DNA of 64,000 nt from NCBI RefSeq assembly GCF_028553785.1, contig NZ_CP067136.1, positions 3,532,501 to 3,596,500 on the forward strand, written 5' to 3'. Positions 16,835 to 26,821 of the stretch are shown piece after piece. The stretch is from Paracoccus fistulariae (GTDB lineage: Bacteria > Pseudomonadota > Alphaproteobacteria > Rhodobacterales > Rhodobacteraceae). The notes beneath the pieces were generated by a model that was not told where the DNA came from, did not search any database, and saw only the letters and a list, made by a program, of their open reading frames with translations. The position numbers and the translations under genes are program-made. Each line of letters begins with the position of its first letter. The first letter of the stretch is position 1.

Positions 16835-17874
16835 GCGGTCTCCAGATGCCAGTAAAGCGGGAAGCCGGGATCGAAGACGGTCACCGTCTCATCCCCGGCC
16901 GTGATCGAGGTCGGATATTCGGCGGGCCTGTCGCGGCGGATCAGGCGAATGCGATCTTCTGCCGGCGGCAGGCCATAGAAGGCGGCGCCATTGAGGCTGG
17001 CAAAGGCCTCCAACCGGTCCAGCGCGCCTTCCTGCTCAAAGACATGGGCCAGAATCGACATCGTATTCGGGGCGGTAAAACAGCCTGCGCAGCCGCAGGG
17101 TTGCAGCTTGGCGCTGTCGGGATGCGGCGCGCTGTCGGTGCCCAGGAAAAAGCGCGCCTCGCCGCTGGTCGCGGCGTCGCGCAGGGCAAGGCGGTGGTTT
17201 TCGCGCTTGGCCACGGGCAGGCAATAATAATGCGGACGGATGCCGCCCGCCAGGATGGCGTTGCGGTTGATGACCAGGTGATGGGTGGTAATCGTCGCGG
17301 CCAGATCATCGCCGCCGCTGCGGGCATAGGCCACGCCATCGGCAGTGGTGATGTGCTCCATCACCACCCGCAGACCCGGAACCGCGCGGCGGATCGGATC
17401 CAGCACGCGGTCGATGAACACGGCTTCGCGGTCGAAGATATCGACGGCGGGATCGGTCACTTCGCCGTGAACGCAGAGGGTGATCCCGGCCTCTGCCATC
17501 GCCTCCAGCACCGGACGGACCTTGTCGATATCGGTGACGCCGCTGGCCGAATTGGTCGTCGCCCCGGCCGGATACAGCTTGACGGCGCGGATGATGCCAT
17601 CGCGATAGGCCGCGACGACATCCGCCGGATCGGTGGTGTCGGTCAGATAAAGCGTCATCTGCGGCTGCAGCGCGGCACCCGGGGGCAGCGCCGCCATGAT
17701 CCGGTCGCGATAGGCGGCGGCCTGCGCGCCTGTCACGACGGGGGGAACCAGATTTGGCATGATGATCGCGCGGCCAAAACCGGCGGAATGCGGGGCCACG
17801 GCGGCCAGCATGGCGCCATCGCGCAGATGCAGATGCCAGTCGTCCGGGCGGCAAAGGGTGATGCTGTCGGTCAT
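16831..17874 (-). CDS. pyrC: dihydroorotase
   Basis: Third step of pyrimidine synthesis: interconverts carbamoyl aspartate and dihydroorotate with a zinc centre. At 347 residues and with [15 protein letters not shown] at residues 9-23 it belongs to the compact, E. coli PyrC-like class, not the longer multifunctional type. The HLH pair supplies metal ligands; [12 protein letters not shown] holds the expected carboxylated lysine, and HGEV and HITT give further metal-binding histidines. The ATG at 17874 follows GAGGCAACC. It overlaps pyrE by 4 bases. Confidence 0.95.
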   Translation of the reverse strand: MTDSITLCRPDDWHLHLRDGAMLAAVAPHSAGFGRAIIMPNLVPPVVTGAQAAAYRDRIMAALPPGAALQPQMTLYLTDTTDPADVVAAYRDGIIRAVKLYPAGATTNSASGVTDIDKVRPVLEAMAEAGITLCVHGEVTDPAVDIFDREAVFIDRVLDPIRRAVPGLRVVMEHITTADGVAYARSGGDDLAATITTHHLVINRNAILAGGIRPHYYCLPVAKRENHRLALRDAATSGEARFFLGTDSAPHPDSAKLQPCGCAGCFTAPNTMSILAHVFEQEGALDRLEAFASLNGAAFYGLPPAEDRIRLIRRDRPAEYPTSITAGDETVTVFDPGFPLYWHLETA

Positions 17875-18029
17875 GGTTGCCTCTATACACGGCATGTTGG
17901 CGTTTCAAAGCCGTCAGTCAGGGATTCGTCAACCCTGTCGGAAAGTGTGACTTGCGCTAATCAGCGTCGGGCCCCACATTGGCCAAACGATTAATTTATA
18001 ACATATGCCGTCTGAGGGACGATTCGCTG

Positions 18030-18341
18030 ATGTATCCTGTTGGAAAATACGGCTCGCCGGCCAACCCTGTCCGCCTGTGGGCACAAGTGACCCGGCTTGC
18101 AATTGAATCGCAAATGGTGATCGGGCTTCGCGTCGCCGGAATGATGGGGATGATCGCGCAATCCCCGGGTGAGCCCTTTCGCATGGTGGCCGAAAAACAG
18201 GCCGCCGCCTCTGAATCGCTTTACGCCATGGCGCTGTCCGCCGGGCGCGGTGACAGCGCCGACCGGATGATCTCGGCCGCGCTGCGCCCCTATGGCAAGC
18301 GCACCCGCGCCAATTCCCGCCGCCTGACCAAGCGCCGGTGA
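18030..18341 (+). CDS. small conserved protein (database label often antifreeze protein)
   Basis: A 103-residue protein, mostly alpha-helical by composition: a helix rich in Val, Ile, Leu and Met (RLAIESQMVIGLRVAGMMGM), then RMVAEKQAAASESLYAMAL, and a very basic tail RTRANSRRLTKRR. Similar short alphaproteobacterial proteins carry the label antifreeze protein in databases; nothing here supports that activity. The pattern instead recalls phasin-like amphipathic helices. I chose the ATG at 18030 with GAGGGA upstream; a longer frame begins at 17979. It stands alone, diverging from pyrC and converging on gap. Confidence 0.65.
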   Translation: MYPVGKYGSPANPVRLWAQVTRLAIESQMVIGLRVAGMMGMIAQSPGEPFRMVAEKQAAASESLYAMALSAGRGDSADRMISAALRPYGKRTRANSRRLTKRR

Positions 18342-18411
18342 TCCGACCCCCTTACGGGATCTTGACTTCAATTACCTTGGCGCATCGCCATCCGATGAGG
18401 CCAACACATGA

Positions 18412-18441
18412 AAAAAGCGGCGGGAAAATCCGCCGCTTTTT
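18412..18441. terminator. bidirectional terminator between the small gene and gap
   Basis: Stem AAAAAGCGGCGG paired with CCGCCGCTTTTT around a 6-base loop, with T tracts on both strands. It can end transcripts from both convergent genes. Confidence 0.9.
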
Positions 18442-18461
18442 CAATGCTTAAGGCGATGATC

Positions 18462-19463
<1,002 letters not shown>

Positions 19464-19550
19464 GGATCTCTCTCCTGTCCAAATGACGTCGCTTCCCTCT
19501 ATCGCGTGCGGAAAGGCGATGCAAACGCCGACAAAAGGATGCTGCCGGGA

Positions 19551-19694
19551 TCAGCGCCAGAAACTGACATATTCGATGAAATTATCCAGACCCTTGCCGA
19601 CCAGAACCGGCAGATCGTCCTGCAGGAAAAGAAAATCGACCGCAAAGATCGTCAGGATCAGCAGAAACAGGCAAATCGCGATGGAATTGGTCAT
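19551..19694 (-). CDS. 47-residue membrane protein upstream of gap
   Basis: A short ORF encoding 47 residues. It begins MTNSIAICLFLLILTIFAVD, a clear single membrane segment at about residues 4-24, followed by an amphipathic part that ends IEYVSFWR. The ATG at 19694 has AGGAG at ideal spacing, in the same GGAGCCTGCC-ATG arrangement seen before purB. Good ribosome binding site, membrane segment and position between fliG and gap all support a real gene. I recall similar tiny proteins near gap in Rhodobacteraceae, but the function is unknown. Confidence 0.7.
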   Translation of the reverse strand: MTNSIAICLFLLILTIFAVDFLFLQDDLPVLVGKGLDNFIEYVSFWR

Positions 19695-19757
19695 GGCAGG
19701 CTCCTGCTGTGCTTATCCTGCGTTGGACCGTTCGGCGCAAGCGTCACGGGGGCGGGA

Positions 19758-20774
19758 TCAGTCTTCTTCCTCGTCAAGCGGCTGGATCAGCGTCAGCTCG
19801 CCCGAGTCGGTCATCTTGCGAATCGCGGCGACCACCTCGTTCATCGCATCCTCGATATCGCGTGCGCGCAGCTTGCCCAGTGTATCGCGTTCCTCACGCA
19901 GCCCTTCGGCCATGCGCTGCGACAGGTTATCCAGGATGAAATTGGCGGTTTCGATATCTTCGGGCGCGGTGGCGGCCAGGGCGCGGACCAGAACGGCCTG
20001 ATCGACCTGCCGCGTGACGCGCGGGATATCCTTTGGCTCGATCCGGGTGGGGATATGGGCGAAGATGAAGATCGCCTTGCGCACGCCGCCTGCAAAGCCC
20101 TGATCCTGTTCCTCCAATGCGCCCAGAACGTCATCGCGCAGATCGGCGGTCGCGAAATTCAGAAGCGCCCCCACGCGTTCCGCCGCCGGGGTCGAGATCG
20201 CCGGTTTCGGAACCGATTCCGCAGCCTGCAGCAGGATCAGGCCGACGCGCTGCAAGGCCTGCTGGCTGACACCCGAGGTCATGGACATGGCCGCCGCAAC
20301 GGCGCGGGCGCGGTCGCGGGGCAGGGCGACAAAGGCTTCGGATGCGCGTTCGACCGGCAGTTTCGACAGCATCAGTGCCACAAGCTCGACCGCTTCGGAA
20401 TTGGCCAGTTTTTCGATGGCATCTGCCGGAAGCGCGGAAATGCGCGCCCAAGGGTCGCCATGGCCCGATACCGCAGCCATGCGGCGCAGGTGATCGGCGC
20501 TGGCATCGGACAGCTTGCCCCCCAGCATCGCCAGCGTGCCATCCAGATCGCCGGGGAAGGTCAGCCCGACCGCTTCCAGATTGTCGCAGAATTCGGTGAT
20601 GATGGCGTCGCGGGTCTGGCGGTCGATGATTTCCATGCTGGCCATGGCTTCGGCAACAAGCGTCTGGCTGTTGGTGTTCAGACGCGACAGGCTGGCCGCA
20701 TCTTCATCATCCAGCAGCAACCGCACGATCACCGCCGCCTTCTGGCGCCGACTAAGCCCGTCTTGTGCCCGCAT
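19758..20774 (-). CDS. fliG: flagellar motor switch protein FliG, outside any flagellar cluster
   Basis: A 338-residue FliG, the C-ring protein that transmits torque. The order FliG_N (SRRQKAAVIVRLL start), FliG_M (SEAVELVALMLSKLPVERA) and FliG_C (VLVRALAATAPEDIETANFI then LSQRMAEGLREE) is recognisable, with charged residues in the C-terminal helix. The acidic tail DEEED is unusual. No other flagellar gene is within 30 kb on either side that can be seen, so the role is uncertain: a displaced flagellar gene, or a relic in a non-motile lineage. The ATG at 20774 follows GGGGG. Confidence 0.82.
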   Translation of the reverse strand: MRAQDGLSRRQKAAVIVRLLLDDEDAASLSRLNTNSQTLVAEAMASMEIIDRQTRDAIITEFCDNLEAVGLTFPGDLDGTLAMLGGKLSDASADHLRRMAAVSGHGDPWARISALPADAIEKLANSEAVELVALMLSKLPVERASEAFVALPRDRARAVAAAMSMTSGVSQQALQRVGLILLQAAESVPKPAISTPAAERVGALLNFATADLRDDVLGALEEQDQGFAGGVRKAIFIFAHIPTRIEPKDIPRVTRQVDQAVLVRALAATAPEDIETANFILDNLSQRMAEGLREERDTLGKLRARDIEDAMNEVVAAIRKMTDSGELTLIQPLDEEED

Positions 20775-20865
20775 AACAACCCCCGGATTGACCCTGATTC
20801 CTGTCGGCCAATCTGGCAGGTCATGGCTAAGATCCCGTTACCAGGACCTTAGCAAGCCCTTAAGA

Positions 20866-22179
20866 TTACAGAGGATTTGATTCAAATACGCGTTTGAAGA
20901 TCGTATCCACATGCTTGGTGTGATAGCCCAGATCGAATTTCTCCTCGATCTGATCGGCGGACAGCGCGGCGGTGACTTCGGGATCGGCCAGCAATTCCTC
21001 TTTGAAATCCTTGCCCGCTTCCCAGACCTTCATCGCGTTTCGCTGCACCAGGCGATAGGCATCCTCGCGCGAGACGCCGGCCTGCGTCAGTGCCAGCAGG
21101 ACCCGCTGGCTCATCACCAGACCTTTGAACTTGTTCATGTTCTTCAGCATGGTGTCGGGATAGATCACCAGCTTGTCGATCACGCCCGCCAGACGGTTCA
21201 GCGCGAAATCCAGCGTGATGGTCGCATCCGGGGCGATGCCGCGCTCGACCGAGGAATGGCTGATATCACGCTCGTGCCACAGGGCGACATTCTCCATCGC
21301 CGGGATCACCGCCATGCGCACCAGCCGCGCAAGGCCGGTCAGGTTTTCGGTCAGTACCGGGTTGCGCTTATGCGGCATCGCGGAAGAGCCCTTCTGGCCG
21401 GGGCTGAAGAATTCTTCGGCCTCCAGCACCTCGGTGCGCTGCATGTGGCGGATCTCGATGGCGATGTTTTCCATGCTGCTGGCAATGACGCCCAGCGTGG
21501 CAAAGAACATCGCATGGCGGTCGCGCGGAATGACCTGCGTGCTGATCGGTTCCGGGCGCAGACCCATTTTCTGACAGACATAGTCTTCGACATAGGGGTC
21601 GATATTGGCGAATGTCCCGACCGCGCCGGAAATCGCGCCGGTGGCGACCTCTTCGCGGGCGGCCTGCAGGCGGGCCTTGCCGCGCGCCATCTCGGCATAG
21701 AAGCGGGCGAAGGTCAGGCCCATCGTCGTCGGCTCGGCATGGATGCCATGGCTGCGGCCGATGCGGACCGTGTCCTTGTGTTCGTAAGCGCGGCGCTTCA
21801 GCGCCTCAAGCAGCTTGTCCATATCGGCCAGCAGGATATCGGCGGCACGGACAAGCTGGACATTCAGCGTGGTGTCCAGAACATCGCTGCTGGTCATGCC
21901 CTGATGGACAAAGCGGGCCTCTTCGCTGCCGATATGTTCGGCCAGATGGGTCAGGAAGGCGATCACGTCATGCTTGGTGACGGCCTCGATTTCATCGATG
22001 CGGGCGACGTCGAATTCCACGTCCCGGGCACGCCAGACGGCCTCGGCATTCTCTTTCGGGATCACCCCCAGTTCGGCCTGGGCATCGCAGGCATAGGCCT
22101 CGATCTCGTACCAGATGCGGAACTTGGTTTCAGGCGACCAGATCGCGGTCATGTCGGGGCGGGAATAGCGGGGGATCAT
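20866..22179 (-). CDS. purB: adenylosuccinate lyase
   Basis: Purine-pathway lyase acting on SAICAR and adenylosuccinate, 437 residues, cytosolic. It has the fumarase/aspartase superfamily signature GSSAMPHKRNP near residue 265, the conserved THDVIAFLTH-like KHDVIAFLTHLAEH near residue 70, and RSHGIHAEPTTMG near residue 140. GGAG precedes the ATG at 22179. The upstream region is shared with a divergent hypothetical gene. Confidence 0.96.
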   Translation of the reverse strand: MIPRYSRPDMTAIWSPETKFRIWYEIEAYACDAQAELGVIPKENAEAVWRARDVEFDVARIDEIEAVTKHDVIAFLTHLAEHIGSEEARFVHQGMTSSDVLDTTLNVQLVRAADILLADMDKLLEALKRRAYEHKDTVRIGRSHGIHAEPTTMGLTFARFYAEMARGKARLQAAREEVATGAISGAVGTFANIDPYVEDYVCQKMGLRPEPISTQVIPRDRHAMFFATLGVIASSMENIAIEIRHMQRTEVLEAEEFFSPGQKGSSAMPHKRNPVLTENLTGLARLVRMAVIPAMENVALWHERDISHSSVERGIAPDATITLDFALNRLAGVIDKLVIYPDTMLKNMNKFKGLVMSQRVLLALTQAGVSREDAYRLVQRNAMKVWEAGKDFKEELLADPEVTAALSADQIEEKFDLGYHTKHVDTIFKRVFESNPL

Positions 22180-22324
22180 GGCAGGCTCCTTTCGGTTGAG
22201 CGCGGCATAGCGGGCCGATGCCCCGGGGGCAAGTTTTCCGGTGACGCTTGCGCGGAATCGGGAACATTCCGACCGCGATTTCGGTTATATCGCCAAGACA
22301 TCCGCGGTATTCGGAGACAGCACC

Positions 22325-23056
22325 ATGACCAGCGATCACGACATCTATCAGTTGACAGAGGCCGACCGGGCCAGCCAGACCCGTTTTGGGACGCGGCCCG
22401 TCCCGCCGGGGCATATCAGCGACATGGACCATCATTTCCGAAAGCGCGCATCCTCTGACGGCGCTGGCCCCAGGGCCGGGCGTGATGAGCCGTCGCTGGC
22501 GGGCAGGATCGTCGTGTGGGGCGGCATCGCGCTTGGTGTGGCTGGCGTGACCGCAGCGGCTGTGATCGCGGCGCGAAAGCTGGGCGATGCGATGAGCGAT
22601 GATCAACCGGAACGCGGGCGGAGGTCCCGTGATTATCGCCCGCAGCAGAACCATGTCGCCCCGCGCTTTGCCGCGCTGGACGAGGATGAGCGCGAGGCGA
22701 TGCGCCGCCGCGTGCGCGCCCGTGCCCGCGCGGATGAGGATCAGGACGCACGGCTGCGCGCCTCGGCATCGCGGCGGCGTCGCAAGCCGCGCAAGGATTT
22801 CGCCCGCGAGGTGAATGAGACCACCAGCAGCCTGTCATCGGGGCTGGACGGGGTCACGGCATCGCTGACCGGCGCCTTTCAGGGGTTTCGCAGCGTTGCC
22901 GGGCAAGCCTCTGGGATCGTGAGGGAATTCTCGGACGCTGCCGATCAGCTTCGTTCGATGCTGCGCGGCTTTCAGGAGAATGCCAGCGGCAAGGAGGCTG
23001 AGGAGCGCTATGCCGCATCCAAGGCGCGGGATCAAAGACGAAGCCACCGGCTGTAA
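22325..23056 (+). CDS. hypothetical protein with one membrane segment and an Arg-rich stretch
   Basis: A 243-residue protein I do not recognise. Residues 1-55 are polar; about 60-80 form a membrane helix (IVVWGGIALGVAGVTAAAVIAA); residues 110-165 are strongly basic (MRRRVRARARADEDQDARL, RRRRKPRK); the rest is helical, with Ser/Gly-rich parts. The start at 22325 follows GGAGACAGC and is preferred over an ATG at 22241. Divergent from purB and convergent with the OmpA-like gene. Probably a membrane protein with a nucleic acid- or lipid-contacting basic region, which is speculative. Confidence 0.65.
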   Translation: MTSDHDIYQLTEADRASQTRFGTRPVPPGHISDMDHHFRKRASSDGAGPRAGRDEPSLAGRIVVWGGIALGVAGVTAAAVIAARKLGDAMSDDQPERGRRSRDYRPQQNHVAPRFAALDEDEREAMRRRVRARARADEDQDARLRASASRRRRKPRKDFAREVNETTSSLSSGLDGVTASLTGAFQGFRSVAGQASGIVREFSDAADQLRSMLRGFQENASGKEAEERYAASKARDQRRSHRL

Positions 23057-23078
23057 ACCGGCAAATGCGCGGCGCGCA

Positions 23079-24755
23079 TCACCGCTCGGTCAGTTTCAAC
23101 TCGATCCGGCGGTTGCGCGCCAGCGCCTCGGGGTCGTTCCCCACATCCACGGGCCGCGTATCGGCAAAGCCGGTCGCGGCGACGCGGTTGGCCGGGAAGC
23201 CCAGATCATCGGTCATGTAGCGCACCACCGCCAGCGCCCGGGCCTGGCTGAGTTCCCAATTGTCGCGATACCGACCGGTGCCCGACAGCGGCGTGCTGTC
23301 GGTGTGACCGTCAACGCGGATGATCCAGTCGATCTCGGGCGGGATGTCACCGGCAATCTCGTCCAGCAGTTCCGCGATACCTGCGATTTCACGGCGGCCC
23401 GCGCTGGACAGCGTGGCTTCGCCCGGGGCGAACAGCACCTCTGACTGAAAGACGAAGCGGTCGCCGACGACCTGAACGCCCTGACGCCCCTGCAGGATCT
23501 GCGACAACCGGCCAAAGAATTCCGAACGATAGCGCGCCAAATCGCGCGCCTCTTCCTCGGCTTTCAGGCGGGCCTCTTCTTCCAGCGCCAGACGGCGGTC
23601 CTTTTCCTCGGCTGCGCGCAGAAGGGCGGCATTCAGCTGCTGCCCCAGATCCTCGACCCGCAATTCCGCCTGTTCCTGTTCGTCGCCCGCCGCATCCAGC
23701 AGCGCCTGCAGGCTGCCCAGCCGCGCGGTCAGCGAGGCGACCTGCTCATTCAGCAAGGCGACACGACGCTGACCCTCATCGGACAGGTTTTCCTGATCAG
23801 CCAGGGCCGCTTTCGCCTGTTGCAGCAAAATCGCCTGACGCTGGGCCTCGGACAGGTTTTTCGCCGCCTGATCGCTGGCGTCGTCGCGCGCGGCTTCGGC
23901 GGCGGCCAGAAGGGTCAGCGTTTCCTCGGCGCGCTTGCGGCTTTCCTCCAGCGACAGGGTCATGGCGGTCAGTTCGCTATCGGCGCGTTCCAGACGTTCG
24001 CGCAGCAGGGCGGCGGCTTCGGCATCGGTCAGCCGCGCGGCCTCGGCTTCGGTCAGTTGCGCTTGCAGATCGGTATTGCGCGCCTCGGTCGCCTCGTTGC
24101 GGCTGCGCAGATCGGCGATCAGCGCCTCCATCGCCTCGCGCCGGGCGGCGGCCAGTCGGGCCTGTTCCTGCTGTGCATCGATTTCCTGACGCGCCGCCGC
24201 CACGGCCAGTTCCGCGACCGAGGCGCGGTCCTGCTGGGCCGTGACCTGCGCCTGCAGATCCTCGCGTTCCGAGGTCGCCTTGACCAGATCGGCCGCCCGC
24301 GCGGCCATCAGCGCCGCGACCTCTGCCTCGAAATCGGTCAGTTGCGAGCGGGCCTGCGACAGATCCTCTTGCGTCGATTGCAACTGGGTGTTCAGGCGGG
24401 TGATGCGCGCGGCGCGGTCTCGCGCCTCGGCTTCGGCCTCACGGGCGCGGGCGGCCTCTGCCGCGACGTCGCCCTGCAGATCGGCTTCACGGTCCCGGGA
24501 CGCGCTTAGCGCCTGACCAAGCGAGGAAATCTGTTGGCCCAGATCCTGCAGGCGCTGTTCCTGCTGCGACAGTTGCTGGCCCTGATCGGCGATGGTGTCA
24601 TCCTGCGTATCAAGCTGTTCGCGCAGCACCGCCTGGGCGACCATGAAGATGGTCAGCACGAACATCAGCACCATCAGCAGGGTGGTCATGGCATCGACAT
24701 AGCCGGGCCATATGCTGGATGAGAACCGGTTCCCCGAGCCGCGCGACAGGGCCAT
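23079..24755 (-). CDS. OmpA/MotB-like peptidoglycan-binding protein with long coiled coil
   Basis: A 558-residue inner-membrane protein. A single membrane helix sits at about residues 22-45 (MTTLLMVLMFVLTIFMVAQ), as in MotB, TolR and ExbD. A very long, heptad-rich coiled coil spans about 55-410. A C-terminal OmpA-like domain (VDGHTDSTPLSG, NWELSQARALAVVRY, RNRRIELKL) would bind peptidoglycan. The gene starts 4 bases after the stop of the MotA/TolQ-like gene, so the two likely form an ion-driven stator-like complex that contacts the wall. Not flagellar by context. Confidence 0.85.
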   Translation of the reverse strand: MALSRGSGNRFSSSIWPGYVDAMTTLLMVLMFVLTIFMVAQAVLREQLDTQDDTIADQGQQLSQQEQRLQDLGQQISSLGQALSASRDREADLQGDVAAEAARAREAEAEARDRAARITRLNTQLQSTQEDLSQARSQLTDFEAEVAALMAARAADLVKATSEREDLQAQVTAQQDRASVAELAVAAARQEIDAQQEQARLAAARREAMEALIADLRSRNEATEARNTDLQAQLTEAEAARLTDAEAAALLRERLERADSELTAMTLSLEESRKRAEETLTLLAAAEAARDDASDQAAKNLSEAQRQAILLQQAKAALADQENLSDEGQRRVALLNEQVASLTARLGSLQALLDAAGDEQEQAELRVEDLGQQLNAALLRAAEEKDRRLALEEEARLKAEEEARDLARYRSEFFGRLSQILQGRQGVQVVGDRFVFQSEVLFAPGEATLSSAGRREIAGIAELLDEIAGDIPPEIDWIIRVDGHTDSTPLSGTGRYRDNWELSQARALAVVRYMTDDLGFPANRVAATGFADTRPVDVGNDPEALARNRRIELKLTER

Positions 24756-24759
24756 GATC

Positions 24760-26136
24760 TCAGGGCCTCCGCCGCGGTGTCAGAGGGGGATCGGCCAGCA
24801 GATCGTCGCGGAACGGATCATTGAAGCGCGCGGCCCGCACGGCCCGCGTCAGCACCAGCAGATCATTGCGCAGTTCGGCCAGCATGTCATCGCGGCCCTT
24901 GCCCAGATCGTCGGTCAGCCGATACAGCGCATCCTCGACCCCGGTCAGATCCGGCGTTGCGGATGCGCCCGGTTGCTGCGCCATGTCGATCAGACGGCTT
25001 TGCCCCTCGATCAGCTGCTTCAGCGCGACATTCAATGAGGCGATCTGCGCCAATGAGGCCTCTCTTTCGGCCTCGGTGCGTTTGACCATGGCTTCCAGCG
25101 CCTCGGCCATGATGACGGTGCGTTCATCCGCCCGGGCGGCGATCTCGTCGCGGGCGGCGTCGCGTTCGGCGTGATAGTCCTGCAGCCGCACCATCTGCCC
25201 GGCGACCTGTTCCAGAAAACGGGCCATTGCCGCATGGTCCAGATCAGCACCCGAGTCATCGGCAAGGCTGACGCTGGTAAAGCCGGACATCCACTCTTCC
25301 AATTCGCGGTAAAAGCGGTTCTGCCCATGCGTCACGAACAATTCCAGCAGCCCGACGACCAGCGATCCCACAAGGCCCAGCAGGGATGAGGAAAAGGCCG
25401 TGGCCATGCCGCCAAGCTGCGATTCCAGCCCGCCGATCAGCTTTTCAAAGACCTGCACGCCGGTTTCGCCATCCTCGGGCACCAGCGCCCGGATGGCCTC
25501 GACAATGGCGGGAATGGTGATCGCCAGCCCGTAGAACGTCCCCAGAAGGCCAAGGAAAATCAGCAGATTGGTCAGGTATCGCGTGATATCGCGCAGCTCA
25601 TCGATGCGCTGCGCCACGGAATCCAGGATCGAGCGCGCCGAACTGGTCGAGATCGTGCCACCCAGCGGGCCACGCGCACCCAGCAGTGCGGCCAGCGGTG
25701 CCAGCAGACGCGGCGCGGCGGCGCGGTCAGGCTCGGAGGCAGAGGGCACGCCGCGTGCCACCGCATTCTGGCGATGGGCGGCGAAATGTTCGATCCAGCT
25801 GACGGACCGGACAAGCTGCGCCACCTGCCAGAAACAGGTCAGCACGCCTGCCGCGAAAACCGCGACAATCACCCCGTTCAGCCAGCGGTTCGCCATGAAG
25901 ATCGGCAGGATGCGGCTATAGGCCACGAACACGCCGGCCAGAACCACCGCCAGCAGCGTCAGCATCAGCACGATCTGCCGGACGGGTTGCGAGAAATGGG
26001 GCCGGGACAGCGGAACGGCGGCGCGTTCCGCCGTGATCTGTCTGGTTTTGGCGGTGACGGACGGGCGCGAACCCGGGTCCTGATTGCTGGTTGGATCGCT
26101 CACCTGCTTCGGTCCCTCTGCCGTCAAGCTGTTCAT
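24760..26136 (-). CDS. MotA/TolQ/ExbB-like proton channel family protein
   Basis: A 458-residue inner-membrane protein. Membrane segments are visible at about 53-75, 85-108, 190-212 and 245-270. The third and fourth, with the connecting LIFLGLLGTFYGLAITI and FSSSLLGLVGSLVVGLLELF, match the MotA/TolQ/ExbB channel domain. A cytoplasmic helical tail follows (about 300-400). It is the upstream partner of the OmpA/MotB-like gene. The start at 26136 has a poor ribosome binding site but is the only reasonable one. What the pair powers is unknown. Confidence 0.85.
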   Translation of the reverse strand: MNSLTAEGPKQVSDPTSNQDPGSRPSVTAKTRQITAERAAVPLSRPHFSQPVRQIVLMLTLLAVVLAGVFVAYSRILPIFMANRWLNGVIVAVFAAGVLTCFWQVAQLVRSVSWIEHFAAHRQNAVARGVPSASEPDRAAAPRLLAPLAALLGARGPLGGTISTSSARSILDSVAQRIDELRDITRYLTNLLIFLGLLGTFYGLAITIPAIVEAIRALVPEDGETGVQVFEKLIGGLESQLGGMATAFSSSLLGLVGSLVVGLLELFVTHGQNRFYRELEEWMSGFTSVSLADDSGADLDHAAMARFLEQVAGQMVRLQDYHAERDAARDEIAARADERTVIMAEALEAMVKRTEAEREASLAQIASLNVALKQLIEGQSRLIDMAQQPGASATPDLTGVEDALYRLTDDLGKGRDDMLAELRNDLLVLTRAVRAARFNDPFRDDLLADPPLTPRRRP

Positions 26137-26179
26137 GGCAGGATAGGCGGCGGCGGTTCACTTGCCAAGTGACGGAAAG

Positions 26180-26740
26180 TTAGCCAGAGTTTTTCGGCTG
26201 AATCGGTTTCAGCAGGCGGCTGACCTCGTCCGACAACTGGTTCATCGCAAGATCGGCCAGCCCGATTTCGCGCAGATGCTGGGCGGTGTTGAACAGGTAG
26301 TCGGCATTCGGCCCGCGCCTGCCCTGTGCCGTGGCGATGATGCGCGCCTGTTCGCTGAGGCTAAGCCCGCAGGCATAATGATCGTGATCCTTGCGCATGG
26401 TATAGGTCAGCGCCTCGACCTGCCGCCCGTCCTCCAGATCCAGCGTCACGATGGTCTCGATATAGGCATCGGTCGACATTTCGCGGGCGTGCAGATAGGC
26501 CATCACCTCGTCATGCTCGGCCCCGGGGATCCGCATGGCCATACCGTCGCAGGCGCTGCCGCTGTTCCTGTCCAGCCCCAGAACCAGACCGGGCGCGGCT
26601 TCAGTGCCGCGAAACTGGGTCGAGCGCAGGCAGAAGCTGCGGGCATAGCCTTCCAGCCGGGCCTTGACGGTCTCGGCGGGCTTGAAGCCGGGATCCCACA
26701 TCAGCGAACCGTAACCAAAGACCCAATGAACCATGTGCAT
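26180..26740 (-). CDS. gamma-glutamylcyclotransferase, ChaC family
   Basis: Cytosolic enzyme that degrades glutathione to 5-oxoproline and Cys-Gly. The 186 residues start with the substrate-binding WVFGYGSLMWDPGF (residues 6-19); the likely catalytic glutamate is in YLHAREMSTDAY near residue 85; and RRGPNADYLFNTAQHLREIG near residue 145 is typical of ChaC. AAAGGG precedes the ATG at 26740; an internal ATG at 26734 would remove two residues. It is transcribed alone after the tyrC gene. Confidence 0.88.
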   Translation of the reverse strand: MHMVHWVFGYGSLMWDPGFKPAETVKARLEGYARSFCLRSTQFRGTEAAPGLVLGLDRNSGSACDGMAMRIPGAEHDEVMAYLHAREMSTDAYIETIVTLDLEDGRQVEALTYTMRKDHDHYACGLSLSEQARIIATAQGRRGPNADYLFNTAQHLREIGLADLAMNQLSDEVSRLLKPIQPKNSG

Positions 26741-26821
26741 GATGAAAAATCCCTTTCCGTGCGTAAATTACGGCAGGATCGCCCGGGATGAAAGACCCGG
26801 GCCTTCGGCGTGAATGCCGGT

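Noticed and set aside
23079..26136. Zorya-like anti-phage system, from the MotA/MotB-like pair
   Set aside because: ZorA/ZorB resemble such pairs, but there is no ZorC, ZorD or ZorE next to them and the surroundings are core genes.
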